A stretch of DNA of 64,000 nucleotides, from assembly GCF_040954835.1 (NCBI RefSeq), contig NC_090699.1, positions 13,757,817 to 13,821,816 of the forward strand. The letters run 5' to 3'. This document shows, in pieces, positions 1-12,940 of the stretch. Source of the DNA: Lepisosteus oculatus. Lineage: Eukaryota > Chordata > Actinopteri > Semionotiformes > Lepisosteidae. The stretch's first letter is position 1; every line of letters starts with the position of its first letter. The notes beneath the pieces were generated by a model. The model worked only from the letters and a program-made list of their open reading frames with translations. It did no database searches and was not told where the DNA came from. Both the position numbers and the translations under genes were made by a program.

Positions 1-175
1 TTTAATAGCCTGAATTCAATAGTCTGTAATATGTCTGTAGATTTTATTTAATTTGTATTCTTTGTTTAGTTCCATGTTAATTTTATTATCTTTATTTGCT
101 TTGGCAACACTGATTGCACCCATCGGTCATGCTAATAAAGCACCTTGAACTGAATTAAACTGAATTAAAAAGCTC
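1..175 (+). mobile_element. 3' tail of a non-LTR retrotransposon (copy 1)
   Basis: This stretch matches the reverse complement of 6966-7100 over the segment running through GCTTTGGCAACACTG to the AATAAAGC-like end. It finishes in a degenerate GAATT-type repeat tail. It is therefore the 3' end of the LINE family found in RABGGTA intron 3, here in the opposite orientation and without coding sequence. Confidence 0.65.
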
Positions 176-199
176 ACTACCCAAAGCAGCCAAACACAC

Positions 200-500
200 T
201 GCACAGTACAGATAGAGCCAGACAGCACTGCAGTGTGCAGAGAGACAGAACTGCAGAGTGCTGTGAACCAGACAGCACTGCAGAGCGCAGAGAGAGAGCC
301 AGACAGCACTGCAGAGCGCAGAGAGAGCCAGACAGCACTGCAGAGCGCAGAGAGCCAGAACTACACAGTGCTGAGAACCAGACAGCACTGCAGAGTGCAG
401 AGAGAGAGCCAGACATCACTGCAGAGTGCAGAGAACCAGAAAGCACTGCAGAGCACAAAGAGAGCCAGACAGCAATTCAGAGTGCAGAGACCAGGAGTGA
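200..500. repeat. Minisatellite, unit about 27 bp
   Basis: Degenerate tandem copies of a unit built on CCAGACAGCACTGCAGAG lie just downstream of RABGGTA exon 6 (in the gene's direction). Several frames are open through it, which is a by-product of the repeat. Confidence 0.8.
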
Positions 501-523
501 CACCAACGGACCGAGACACTGAC

Positions 524-3500
524 CTCTGCCCAGCAGCCAGCGGTAGTAGAACCAGGCGCTCTGGTCGTTGGGGTCGGTGAAGAAGGCATTCTGCACCAGC
601 TCGTACTCTAAGGAGAAAGACAAGTCCCGAGGTCACCACCACTCTGTCAGCACAGCGCTCTGATCCAGCACACTGTATCTCACTCCTGACACACACCAGC
701 GTATCACTCCTGACACACACACAGCCCCTCCACACCAGCGTCTCACTCCCGACAAACACACGGCCCCTCCGCACCAGCGTCTCACTCCTGACACACACAC
801 AGCCCCCCACACCAGCATCTCACTCCTGACACACACACAGCCCTTCCGCACCAGCGTCTCACTCCTGACACACACACAGCCCCTCCACACCAGCGTCTCA
901 CTCCTGACACACACAGCCCCTCCACACCAGCGTCTCACTCCTGACACACACACGGCCCCTCCGCACCAGAGTCTCACTCCTGACACACACACAGACCCTC
1001 CACACCAGCGTCTCACTCCTGACACACACACAGCCCTTCCGCACCAGCGTCTCACTCCTGACACACACGGCCCCTCCGCACCAGCGTCTCACTCCTGACA
1101 CACACAGACCCTCCACACCAGCGTCTCACTCCTGACACACACAGCCCCTCCACACCAGCGTCTCACTCCTGACACACACAGCCCCTCCACACCAGCGTCT
1201 CACTCCTGACACACACAGACCCTCCACACCAGCGTCTCACTCCTGACACACTACTCCAATACTCTACACCACTGCCCCACACTGCTCCTCCACTACTCCA
1301 ATACTCTACACCACTGCCCCACTACTCCAATACTCTACACCACTGCCCCACACTGCTCCTCTACTACTCCAATACTCTACACCACTGCCCCACACTGCTC
1401 CTCCACTACTCCAATACTCTACACCACTGCCCTACTACTCCAATACTCTACACCACTGCCTCACACTACTCCAATACTCTACACCACTGCCCCACTACTC
1501 CAATACTCTACACCACTGCCCCACACTGCTCCTCCACTACTCCAATACTCTACACCACTGCCCCACACTGCTCCTCCACTACTCCAATACTCTACACCAC
1601 TGCCCCACACTGCTCCAATACTCTACACCACTGCCCCACTACTCCAATACTCTACACCACTGCCCCACACTGCTCCTCCACTACTCCAATACTCTACACC
1701 ACTGCCCCACTACTCCAATACTCTACACCACTGCCCCACACTACTCCAATACTCTACACCACTGCCCCACTACTCCAATACTCTACACCACTGCCCCACA
1801 CTGCTCCTCCACTACTCCAATACTCTACACCACTGCCCCACTACTCCAATACTCTACACCACTGCCCCACACTGCTTCTCCACTACTCCAATACTCTACA
1901 CCACTGCCCCACACTGCTCCTCCACTACTCCAATACTCTACACCACTGCCCCACACTGCTCCAATACTCTACACCACTGCCCCACTACTCCAATACTCTA
2001 CACCACTGCCCCACACTGCTCCTCCACTACTCCAATACTCTACACCACTGCCCCACTACTCCAATACTCTACACCACTGCCCCACACTACTCCAATACTC
2101 TACACCACTGCCCCACACTGCTCCTCCACTACTCCAATACTCTACACCACTGCCCCACACTGCTCCTCCACTACTCCAATACTCTACACCACTGCCCCAC
2201 ACTGCTTCTCCACTACTCCAATACTCTACACCACTGCCCCACACTGCTCCTCCACTACTCCAATACTCTACACCACTGCCCCACACTGCTCCTCCACTAC
2301 TCCAATACTCTACACCACTGCCCCACACTGCTTCTCCACTACTCCAATACTCTACACCACTGCCCCACACTGCTCCAATACTCTACACCACTGCCCCACT
2401 ACTCCAATACTCTACACCACTGCCCCACACTACTCCAATACTCTACACCACTGCCCCACACTGCTCCTCCACTACTCCAATACTCTACACCACTGCCCCA
2501 CACTGCTCCTCCACTACTCCAATACTCTACACCACTGCCCCACACTGCTCCTCCACTACTCCAATACTCTACACCACTGCCCCACACTGCTTCTCCACTA
2601 CTCCAATACTCTACACCACTGCCCCACTACTCCAATACTCTACACCACTGCCCCACACTGCTCCTCCACTACTCCAATACTCTACACCTCTGTCCCACTA
2701 CTCCAATACTCTACACCACTGCCCCACACTGCTCCTCCAATACTCCATTACTCTACACCACTGCCCCACTACTCCAATACTCTACAACACTGCCCCACAC
2801 TGCTCCTCCACTACTCCAATACTCTACACCACTGCCCCACACTGCTCCAATACTCTACACCACTGCCCCACACTGCTCCTCCACTACTCCAATACTCTAC
2901 ACCACTGCCCCACACTACTCCAATACTCTACACCACTGCCCCACACTGCTCCTCTACTACTCCAATACTCTACACCACTGCCCCACACTGCTCCTCCACT
3001 ACTCCAATACTCTACACCACTGCCCCACACTACTCCAATACTCTACACCACTGCCCCACACTGCTCCTCCACTACTCCAATACTCTACACCACTGCCCCA
3101 CACTGCTTCTCCACTACTCCAATACTCTACACCACTGCCCCACACTGCTCCAATACTCTACACCACTGCCCCACACTGCTCCAATACTCTACACCACTGC
3201 CCCACTACTCCAATACTCTACACCACTGCCCCACACTGCTCCTCCACTACTCCAATACTCTACACCACTGCCCCACTACTCCAATACTCTACACCACTGC
3301 CCCACACTGCTCCTCTACTACTCCAATACTCTACACCACTGCCCCACACTGCTCCTCCACTACTCCAATACTCTACACCACTGCCCCACACTGCTCCTCC
3401 ACTACTCCAATACTCTACACCACTGCCCCACACTGCTCCAATACTCTACACCACTGCCCCACTACTCCAATACTCTACACCACTGCCCCACACTGCTCCT

Positions 3501-6500
3501 CCACTACTCCAATACTCTACACCACTGCCCCACTACTCCAATACTCTACACCACTGCCCCACACTACTCCAATACTCTACACCACTGCCCCACTACTCCA
3601 ATACTCTACACCACTGCCCCACACTGCTTCTCCACTACTCCAATACTCTACACGACTGCCCCACACTGCTCCTCCACTACTCCAATACTCTACACCACTG
3701 CCCCACACTACTCCAATACTCTACACCACTGCCCCACACTGCTTCTCCACTACTCCAATACTCTACACCACTGCCCCACACTGCTCCAATACTCTACACC
3801 ACTGCCCCACTACTCCAATACTCTACACCACTGCCCCACACTACTCCAATACTCTACACCACTGCCCCACACTGCTCCTCCACTACTCCAATACTCTACA
3901 CCACTGCCCCACACTGCTCCTCCACTACTCCAATACTCTACACCACTGCCCCACACTGCTCCTCCACTACTCCAATACTCTACACCACTGCCCCACTACT
4001 CCAATACTCTACACCACTGCCCCACACTGCTCCTCCACTACTCCAATACTCTACACCACTGCCCCACTACTCCAATACTCTACACCACTGCCCCACACTG
4101 CTCCTCCACTACTCCAATACTCTACACCACTGCCCCACACTGCTTCTCCACTACTCCAATACTCTACACCACTGCCCCACTACTCCAATACTCTACACCA
4201 CTGCCCCACACTGCTCCTCCACTACTCCAATACTCTACACCACTGCCCCACTACTCCAATACTCTACACCACTGCCCCACACTGCTCCTCCACTACTCCA
4301 ATACTCTACACCACTGCCCCACTACTCCAATACTCTACACCACTGCCCCACACTGCTCCTCCACTACTCCAATACTCTACACCACTGCCCCACACTGCTC
4401 CAATACTCTACACCACTGCCCCACTACTCCAATACTCTACACCACTGCCCCACACTGCTCCTCCACTACTCCAATACTCTACACCACTGCCCCACACTGC
4501 TCCAATACTCTACACCACTGCCCCACACTGCTCCTCCACTACTCCAATACTCTACACCACTGCCCCACACTACTCCAATACTCTACACCACTGCCCCACA
4601 CTGCTCCTCTACTACTCCAATACTCTACACCACTGCCCCACACTGCTCCTCCACTACTCCAATACTCTACACCACTGCCCCACACTGCTCCTCCACTACT
4701 CCAATACTCTACACCACTGCCCCACACTGCTCCTCCACTACTCCAATACTCTACACCACTGCCCCACACTGCTTCTCCACTACTCCAATACTCTACACCA
4801 CTGCCCCACACTGCTCCAATACTCTACACCACTGCCCCACTACTCCAATACTCTACACCACTGCCCCACACTGCTCCTCCACTACTCCAATACTCTACAC
4901 CACTGCCCCACTACTCCAATACTCTACACCACTGCCCCACACTGCTCCTCCACTACTCCAATACTCTACACCACTGCCCCACTACTCCAATACTCTACAC
5001 CACTGCCCCACACTGCCCACTGCCCCACACTGCTCCTCCACTACTCCAATACTCTACACCACTGCCCCACACTGCTCCTCCACTACTCCAATACTCTACA
5101 CCACTGCCCCAAGACTCTATCCTGCTGCTCCAGTGCTCCCAGTGTCCTCACCCTTGAGCAGCTGCTCCTCGCAGACGCGGGCGCGCTGCCCGGCCCCGCG
5201 GGGCCCGGGGGCCCGGGTGTCGGGGTGCGTGTCGGGGTGCACCGCGGGCAGCAGGGTGCTGCGATAGTGCCAGCTGGAGTAGTTGGAGAAGTTGGAGCCG
5301 ATGAGCCGGTCGGTGAAGCGCAGCTCCTCCTCCAGGGGCACGCCGCAGCGCTGAACACACAGCCGGCGATAATCCCAGCAGTGGACTGCAGGAGAGAGAG
5401 AGAGAGGAGACACAGCTCACAGACACTCTGCACACCCAGTTCTGTACACACACAGCTGGGGGTAATCCCAGCAGTGGACTGCAGGAGAGAGAGAGAGGAG
5501 ACACAGCTCACAGACACTCTGCACACCCAGTTCTGTACACACACAGCTGGGGGTAATCCCAACAGTGGACTGCAGGAGAGAGAGAGGAGACACAGCTCAC
5601 AGACACTCTGCACACCCAGTTCTGTACACACACAGCTGGGGGTAATCCCAGCAGTGGACTGCAGGAGAGAGAGGAGACACAGCTCACAGACACTCTGCAC
5701 ACCCAGTTCTGTACACACACAGCTGGGGGTAATCCCAACAGTGGACTGCAGGAGAGAGAGGAGACACAGCTCACAGACACTCTGCACACCCAGTTCTGTA
5801 CACACACAGCTGGGGGTAATCCCAGCAGTGGACTGCAGGAGAGAGAGAGAGAGAGGAGACACAGCTCACAGACACTCTGCACACCCAGTTCTGTACACAC
5901 ACAGCTGGGGGTAATCCCAGCAGTGGACTGCAGGAGAGAGAGGAGACACAGCTCACAGACACTCTGCACACCCAGTTCTGTACACACACAGCTGGGGGTA
6001 ATCCCAACAGTGGACTGCAGGAGAGAGAGGAGACACAGCTCACAGACACTCTGCACACCCAGTTCTGTACACACACAGCTGGGGGTAATCCCAGCAGTGG
6101 ACTGCAGGAGAGAGAGAGAGAGAGAGAGAGAGGAGACACAGCTCACAGACACTCTGCACACCCAGTTCTGTACACACACAGCTGGGGGTAATCCCAGCAG
6201 TGGACTGCAGGAGAGAGAGAGAGGAGACACAGCTCACAGACACTCTGCACACCCAGTTCTGTACACACACAGCTGGCGGTAAGCCCAGCAGTGGACTGCA
6301 GGAGAGAGAGAGAGGAGACACAGCTCACAGACACTCTGCACACCCAGTTCTGTACACATACAGCTGGCGGTAAGCCCAGCAGCAGGGAGAGGAGACACAC
6401 CCAGTTCTGTACACACATCCATCCTCCACGTGCAGAGAAAAACCTGTAGGAACGCGTGCAGGGCCGAACTGGGCCAGTACACTTAATGCCACAGTGTAAT

Positions 6501-6631
6501 TCAGCAGTGCAGTCATGGAAACGAAGCTTGATGAACTGAACTGCAGGGTGAGAGAGGAGACAGAAGAAGGGAGATATTCAGGCAGAGAGGGGAGAGAGTG
6601 GAAGGGAGAGAGAGGGGGAGATAGAATGGAG

Positions 6632-6680
<49 letters not shown>

Positions 6681-9600
6681 TAAAGAAGGGGAGAGGAGAG
6701 AGAGGGAGGAGACGGGAGAGGCGCTCACAGTTCCTGTCGTCGGTCTGCAGGAAGCGCTCACACAGCCCCAGCTCGCGGGCCCAGTCGGGCCGGGGCAGGC
6801 GGCCCGTCACCCAGCCCCGGTGGTGCCAGCTGCCGTAGGACTTGGGGTTCACCTTCAGACACTGCTCCAGGAACCCCAGCTCCGACTCGTACAGAGCCTG
6901 CACCTCCTGCTCCGCCCTGCGGGACACCGGGGAGAGGGAGAGATCTCACAGGGCTCTCTGACACCCAGTTCAGTTCAACTCAAGGTGCTTTATTAGCATG
7001 ACCGATGGGTACAATCAGTGTTGCCAAAGCAAATAAAAATAATAAAATTAACATGGAACAAGACAAAAAATAGAAGTAAAATAAAACCTACAGACATGTT
7101 ACAGAAATTTACAACAAAGACATATTATAAAATATTGACATATACTGTAGGCGGCTGGAGCATTATTGGGAGACGGACTCACTGTTCCTCAGACTGTGAC
7201 AGGAGATCACATACTGGGCTGCCAGATCAACTGAGTTCCCTCCTCCCTCTCCCAGTAGGATTGGGACCTGTTGTGGTTTTGGCAGGTGTGGGAACTCTGG
7301 GATTAGATTTCTGAATTTCGGGAAGAATGTTTCTCTAATCCCAGAGTATCTGTCACAGTGCAGTAGGAAGTGCACCTCTGTCTCTATTTCTCCCTGCTGG
7401 CAGTGGGAGCACAGCCTGTCCTCTCTGGGCAGCCAGGTCTGCCTGTGTCGCCCAGTTTCTATGGCCAGGCTGTGGTCACTGAGCCTGTACTTTGTCAGGG
7501 TCTGTTTCTGCTTGTTGTTTCTTATTTTGGTCAAATATTCAGCTAGTGTGTATTGTCTGTTTAGGGTTCTGTAGCATTCTACAGATCTCCATGTGCAGAG
7601 TTTCTGTGGGGTGTTTGTCCCATTGAGTGTACTCCTGGTCTGTGAGGGGACCCCACACTTCACTGCCGTATAGGGCAATGGGTTGGATTACACTTTCAAA
7701 TATTTGGAGCCAGATTCTTGTTGGTGGGTTGATGTTGAAGAGCCTCCTTCTTATTGCGTAGAAAGCCCTGAGTGCCTTCTCCCTCAGTGCCTTCACTGCC
7801 AGGTCAAAACTCCCGGAAGAGCTGATGGTGAGACCGAGATATGTGTAGTTGGATGTGTGCTCCAATGTGTTGCTGTTGAGTGTGAATGGTCAGTGTCACT
7901 GTCAGTCTCTCTCTCCTCACTGTCCCTCTCTCCTGTTTTTGGACTGTCTTCCATGAATAATAATAATAATAATCTAGACACACATGAACAGATCCTGTCA
8001 GATTCAATCACACCTCACCAGTCAGTGCGATGGGCACGGGCCCGTTAATCACCTGAGTGTCTCCAGCTGCCCCAGGATCTCCCTCCTGAAGTTCCAGAGG
8101 GAGGCGAAGTCCGGGTTCGAGCCCAGGAGCTGAGCTGTGAGCTGCAGACTGTCCTCATCCAGCTGGCCCTCCGTCCTCTGGGAGACACAGAGACAGAGAG
8201 AGACATGCGAGACAGAGGGTCAGCGTAACTCCGCGTCTCTGTGACAGCCTCTGCGCGTCCTCCGGGGTGCTCGGTGCAGGAGCAGTCAGCCTGACCTTCT
8301 GAAAACAGGCGTCCCGGGCAGCGATGTACACTGTCAGCTTCTTCTCTCGCTCCTTACGCTTCTCCTCCTCCTGCTGCGCCGTGGATTTTAATTTCACACG
8401 TCCATGCTGAGAGAAAGAGAGACACTCAGTCCATTACCACTGAGAGAGAGGGGTTCATACAGACACACTGACTGACTGGACACTCCAGTACATTAACACT
8501 GCACTGAGAGAGAGGGGTTCATACAGACACACTGACTGACTGGACACTCCAGTACATTAACACTGCACTGAGAGAGAGGGGTTCATACAGACACACTGAC
8601 TGGACACTCCAGTACATTAACACTGCACTGAGAGAGAGGGGTTCATACAGACACACTGACTGACTGGACACTCCAGTACATTAACACTGCACTGAGAGAG
8701 AGGGGTTCATACAGACACACTGACTGGACACTCCAGTACATTAACACTGCACTGAGAGAGAGGGGTTCATACAGACACACTGACTGACTGGACACTCCAG
8801 TACATTAACACTGCACTGAGAGAGAGGGGTTCATACAGACACACTGACTGACTGGACACTCCAGTACATTAACACTGCACTGAGAGAGAGGGGTTCATAC
8901 AGACACACTGACTGACTGGACACTCCAGTACATTAACACTGCACTGAGAGAGAGGGGTTCATACAGACACACTGACTGGACACTCCAGTACATTAACACT
9001 GCACTGAGAGAGAGGGGTTCATACAGACACACTGACTGACTGGACACTCCAGTACATTAACACTGCACTGAGAGAGAGGGGTTCATACAGACACACTGAC
9101 TGACTGGACACTCCAGTACATTAACACTGCACTGAGAGAGAGGGGTTCATACAGACACACTGACTGACTGGACACTCCAGTACATTAACACTGCACTGAG
9201 AGAGAGGGGTTCATACAGACACACTGACTGACTGGACACTCCAGTACATTAACACTGCACTGAGAGAGAGGGGTTCATACAGACACACTGACTGGACACT
9301 CCAGTACATTAACACTGCACTGAGAGAGAGGGGTTCATACAGACACACTGACTGACTGGACACTCCAGTACATTAACACTGCACTGAGAGAGAGGGGTTC
9401 ATACAGACACACTGACTGGACACTCCAGTACATTAACACTGCACTGAGAGAGAGGGGTTCATACAGACACACTGACTGGACACTCCAGTACATTAACACT
9501 GCACTGAGAGAGAGGGGTTCATACAGACACACTGACTGACTGGACACTCCAGTACATTAACACTGCACTGAGAGAGAGGGGTTCATACAGACACACTGAC

Positions 9601-9965
9601 TGACTGGACACTCCAGTACATTAACACTGCACTGAGAGAGAGGGGTTCATACAGACACACTGACTGACTGGACACTCCAGTACATTAACACTGCACTGAG
9701 AGAGAGGGGTTCATACAGACACACTGACTGGACACTCCAGTACATTAACACTGCACTGAGAGAGAGGGGTTCATACAGACACACTGACTGACTGGACACT
9801 CCAGTACATTAACACTGCACTGAGAGAGAGGGGTTCATACAGACACACTGACTGGACACTCCAGTACATTAACACTGCACTGAGAGAGAGAGACACACAG
9901 ACACACTGGACACACTGGACACAAGATTACTTCATCAGTAACAATAATGTAATTACTCTCACCAT
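524..9965 (-). CDS. RABGGTA: Rab geranylgeranyltransferase subunit alpha, 5' part (6 coding exons; runs off left edge)
   Basis: The alpha subunit of Rab GGTase (GGTase II) works with the beta subunit and REP in the cytosol to attach geranylgeranyl groups to C-terminal cysteines of Rab GTPases. Coding exons on the minus strand are 9963-9965 (ATG only, followed directly by a GT donor), 8296-8406, 8053-8177, 6729-6916, 5152-5385 and 524-607. All have AG/GT borders and their phases join without a break, giving 248 codons. The N-terminus reads MHGRVKLKS, close to the mammalian start. Prenyltransferase alpha (PFTA) repeats are visible as [26 protein letters not shown], the HCWDYRR block, [12 protein letters not shown] and [13 protein letters not shown]. 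Human RABGGTA is about 567 aa, so the remaining alpha repeats, Ig-like insert and LRRs lie to the left of the window. The loop after [11 protein letters not shown] is Pro/Asp-rich and differs from mammals. Introns hold five minisatellites and a LINE tail. Identification is firm; the exact 5'-UTR exons are not. Confidence 0.95.
690..1250. repeat. Minisatellite, unit about 36-39 bp
   Basis: Tandem copies contain CACACCAGCGTCTCACTCC with variable CA content. The array lies in the RABGGTA intron between exons 5 and 6 and abuts the larger array that follows. Confidence 0.85.
1243..5115. repeat. 3.9-kb composite minisatellite (26- and 42-bp units)
   Basis: A core unit containing CTCCAATACTCTACACCACT alternates with a longer form that adds a CACTGCTCCTCCACTA-type insert. 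Order varies along the array and point variants are rare, so the copies are very homogeneous. It fills most of the RABGGTA intron between exons 5 and 6 and ends only about 35 bp from exon 5. Confidence 0.95.
5386..6415. repeat. Minisatellite of 87-93-bp units derived from the RABGGTA exon 5 boundary
   Basis: About ten full copies plus a partial one sit immediately upstream of exon 5 on the minus strand. Each contains a CTCCTGCAG acceptor followed by the first bases of exon 5 (TCCACTGCTGGGATTA), then diverges. Length differences come from a GA microsatellite inside the unit. Each unit translates as a short echo of exon 5 ([14 protein letters not shown]). Confidence 0.9.
6635..6675. repeat. GA microsatellite
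   Basis: Simple (GA)n run in the RABGGTA intron after exon 4, just downstream of the exon 4 donor in the gene's direction. Confidence 0.9.
6966..7935 (-). mobile_element. 5'-truncated non-LTR retrotransposon, RT C-terminus and 3' tail
   Basis: Minus-strand reading recovers two frames of one LINE protein. The first (7865 to about 7560) contains [14 protein letters not shown] and [17 protein letters not shown]-like motifs typical of the region after the RT domain. The second (7678 to 7163) carries a C-terminal CysCysHisCys knuckle (LCSHCQQ...HFLLHC). A frameshift near 7560-7600 separates them. The 3' tail at 6966-7100 matches 1-175. The element is dead and lies in RABGGTA intron 3 in the same orientation as the gene. 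Family within non-LTR elements is not resolved. Confidence 0.8.
8411..9893. repeat. Minisatellite, 60/64-bp units, about 23 copies
   Basis: The unit contains GGGGTTCATACAGACACACT. The two lengths differ by one CTGA step. It fills the intron between the ATG exon and exon 2 of RABGGTA. On the minus strand every unit carries a CTCTCTCTCAG tract, so this array also presents many acceptor-like sites, ending in a partial copy that abuts exon 2. Confidence 0.95.
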
Positions 9966-9993
9966 GACTCCTGTCAATTAGGGATTGTCAGTC
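9963..9993 (-). other. RABGGTA: RABGGTA start-codon exon
   Basis: This short exon ends with the ATG and is followed at once by GTGAG. A pyrimidine-rich acceptor (TTTCCAG) precedes it on the minus strand, so at least one further 5'-UTR exon should lie upstream, probably in 10.0-10.55 kb. Its borders are inferred from splice consensus only. Confidence 0.6.
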
Positions 9994-10329
9994 CTGGAAA
10001 TAAGCAAAGCAGAGTTAGAAACAGACTGACAGGCAGAGAGACAGACAGGCAAGGTCAATCACAAAGACAGACAAGCCAGAGGAAGACACGCTGTCAGTGA
10101 GACCTGGCGACACGTTAAAGCCGGTTTCCACGATCTCTGCAGAGAAACACTGTCCAGCCAGCGTGCTGAAGTCCTGTTCACACTGCTGAGCGGCCCCTGC
10201 ACGCACCGGGGCGCTGCAGATCATTGAGCATCAACAGCAACAACAGCATCGCAGCAATAATAACACTGGAGCAGGGAGAGAAACACCCGAGCTGAACTGG
10301 ACTCTGACGTAGTGACCCCCCTGTCCGCC

Positions 10330-10470
10330 TCTGTCCCTACTGGACCTGGACTATATCTCTACTGGACCTGGACTGGATCTGTACTATATCTCTACTGGAC
10401 GCGTACTGTACCTGTACTATATCTCTACTGGACCTGTGCTATATCTCTACTGGATCTGTACTAGACCTGT
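10330..10470. repeat. Short tandem repeat, about 22-30-bp unit
   Basis: Degenerate copies of CTACTGGACCTGTACTATAT-like sequence near the RABGGTA 5' end. Confidence 0.7.
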
Positions 10471-10489
10471 ATCGGTCAGTCCGGATCCC

Positions 10490-10570
10490 GGATGTCAGAA
10501 CCTCTACAGCGTCGCCTCGAGCCGCCGCGCTCTTCCGGGTCTGGCAGGAGAACCGTGGAGGCAGGGGGGG
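10490..10570 (-). promoter_or_regulatory. Candidate RABGGTA promoter (GC/CpG-rich, ETS-like site)
   Basis: This is a short CpG-rich stretch upstream of RABGGTA. On the minus strand it contains a CCGGAAG core of ETS/GABP type, common in housekeeping promoters. No TATA box was seen. The role is inferred from position and composition. Confidence 0.35.
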
Positions 10571-11636
10571 TCATTTTAAACACATCGTGACACCGGATCT
10601 TCAGATTAGTGAAAACGGGGTTCTGACAACATACAACGATCGTCAAATCACACAGTGATAAACAATCAATAAACTTGTTTTAAAGTATTTATCTGCCAAC
10701 TCAGCATGGCATATGACCTTTGTTTGTGTGTAATACCCGGTTAACCTGTTCCCCCCTTGCACTGCTAGCTTGGTTCAGTCCAGCGGCGTTTCCTCCTCGG
10801 TCTTTGTTTATATCTGCGTGTCCCTGTGATTCGCGAGAGTCAGTGATATTAGAAAACATGTGAACGTTTTTGAAAAAAAAACGCAGTTGCAAGAAAAACC
10901 CACTACAGCACATTAAGACTGTGGAAACGTATCTAATTTAATGTGAGCAGAGAAACAAGGAGGAAGTGATCAGTCGATACAGCAGTTATATCGTGTGTGG
11001 ATGTTGTTACAGGCTGAGGTGGATGACAATGGAGGTCTCGGAGATCATTTTCTCAGAAGTGCAAAGTGTTTATTGTGAGGAGCTGGGTTCCCAATGTCCA
11101 CACCTAAAAAAAAACGACTGTGAAAAATACAAAATAACCAAAGGGGTGTAAAAACACACAAATGTAGTTACAAGAAGATACACCTTAATTGCTTTAAAAG
11201 TTGATTGCAGTAGGTACTCCTATTCTACACTACTGCAAGTTTTCTGCTATTTTTTTTAAAAAAACTAAGTTTTATTTTTATGTATATAAAAAAAATACAA
11301 CAACCAGGGTGTACGGATGTCACAACATCATTTGAATGAAACAGAATAACAAATCAGAACCTTATCAACAGTGCAAAGGTTGAGTGATTTTAGGGGTCAC
11401 ATTAAATAATTCTGCGTAATTAAGTTTAGATAATAATTTATATGTGAAAAGATTTCTGTAAACCAATTCACCAAACATATTTTTATATTTTAAATGAATT
11501 TGAGTATAGCTTGAATTAGAAAATTCTTTAAAGCACAGTTTTTTTACTCTACACATATGTGTACACATACACATAAAAGTTAGATTTACACAAATATTAC
11601 TATTATTTAACCAAGGACATACAGAGGGTCATAAAT
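10571..11636. other. AT-rich intergenic sequence, nothing recognised
   Basis: It lies between the RABGGTA 5' end and the repeats 3' of TRIM-A. No ORF, RNA gene or repeat family was recognised beyond short homopolymer runs. Confidence 0.5.
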
Positions 11637-12405
11637 CTATAATAATAATAATAATAATAATACAAAATTGCTTACACTTATAGGGCGGTTTTCTGTACAC
11701 TCCACTCAAAGCTCTTTACAGGTAATGGGAATCCCCTCCACCAGCACCAATGTGCAGCCCCACCTGGATGATGCGATGGCAGCCATAGGTTGAATGATAA
11801 CATGAGAAAAAAATGTGTTCGGTTGTTTCAATATCTGATTCACAAAAAGCACAGGTGTTACAGTCAAAGTGAAACCGTTTTCTGAGAAATTCCTTAGAGA
11901 AATATGTGTTGCTCAGTATTTGAAAATGTCTTTAGTTTTTGGTGGCGTGGGGAGAGTAATGTATTCAGGGTTAGCAGAAATAGGAGAATCATTGTCTATA
12001 TCATTAAAAATTACTTTCTCCTTGATAACAGGGAAGACATCTCTTGGTCGGATGTATTTTGAATTAGAATTGTTCTGATGTATTTATTATTGCACTTTTT
12101 TTCTAAAATATTGTTACAGTTTTAGGTGACTTTTCTAACTTCAAAGCAGAGAGGATGTTTGCTGAAGTCTGGGGGTCCCTTGAGCAGAAACCATTAAAGG
12201 TGCCTTTTTACAGTCTAGTGTCCCCATCACTATAATGGGGAATGAGGACCCATACACACACACCACAGGGTGAGCACCCCCTACTGGCCCCACTAACACC
12301 TCTCCCAGGAGTCTCCCATCCAGATACAGACCAGGCTCACACCTGCTGAGATTCAGGGGACTGACAGGGGTGAGTTTCAGGGTGATATAGCTGCTGATGT
12401 TAAAT
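11637..12405 (+). mobile_element. SINE-like dispersed repeat copy A, interrupted
   Basis: Starts with an ATA microsatellite and matches the near-complete copy at 22727-23285 on both sides of a gap: 11660-11790 (CACTCCACTCAAAG block) and about 12195-12405 (TTTACAGTCTAGTGTCCC block). The middle is replaced by a LINE fragment. Non-coding. Confidence 0.75.
11790..12190 (-). mobile_element. LINE fragment (Tx1/L1-like C-terminal knuckle)
   Basis: Minus-strand translation gives CNTCAFCESDIETTEHIFFSC, the Cys-Cys-His-Cys pattern found after the RT domain of Tx1/L1-type elements. It replaces the centre of the SINE-like copy around it. Short and decayed. Confidence 0.5.
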
Positions 12406-12457
12406 CATGATGAAGATGAAGATGAAGACCAAATGTCAAATATTCAGAATTTCAGAG

Positions 12458-12463
12458 TTTATT
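12458..12463 (-). terminator. Candidate poly(A) signal of TRIM-A
   Basis: AATAAA on the minus strand about 480 bp past the TRIM-A stop codon. Chosen by position; not proven. Confidence 0.45.
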
Positions 12464-12940
12464 TAATACAGAAATAGTTCTATCTGAGTCCAGGCCATGA
12501 CAGTGAAGCAGCAATGTCCATCATGTAGAAAGCGACTGGCATTCAGCTGACGTGTTAGTCTGTGTCTGATGGTGACCCAGCTAGTCAGCCATGAATCTGG
12601 AGAATTTACAGGTGAGAGATAAAGAAAACAACTGTGACTCAATTTTACTGATTTACTGAAAGAAGTGATTAATGCAGAGCAAACAGAATAGAGCAATAAC
12701 ATGGACTGAAAGTAGAAAGTAGAACAGTTTGACACAAGCCAGTAATAATTTCATTTTCCAAGAGAGCCCCTCCCACAGGTGATGATGTTTCTGGTGACTG
12801 AACGAGTAGCGTTGAGAGCAGATGTGGACATGCCCAGCAGTGGGTGGAGAAAACAACACCCAAGAAACAGAAGAACAATTTCAAATGAAAAAGACTAAAC
12901 GATTTACATGCCAGGAGAGAGAATCAGACAATGTGCTGAT

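Noticed and set aside
5225-6282. Plus-strand ORFs of 229 and 119 aa
   Set aside because: Antisense of RABGGTA exon 5 and its junction minisatellite.
8411-9893. CRISPR-like regular repeat array
   Set aside because: Vertebrate minisatellite: units are contiguous with no unique spacers.
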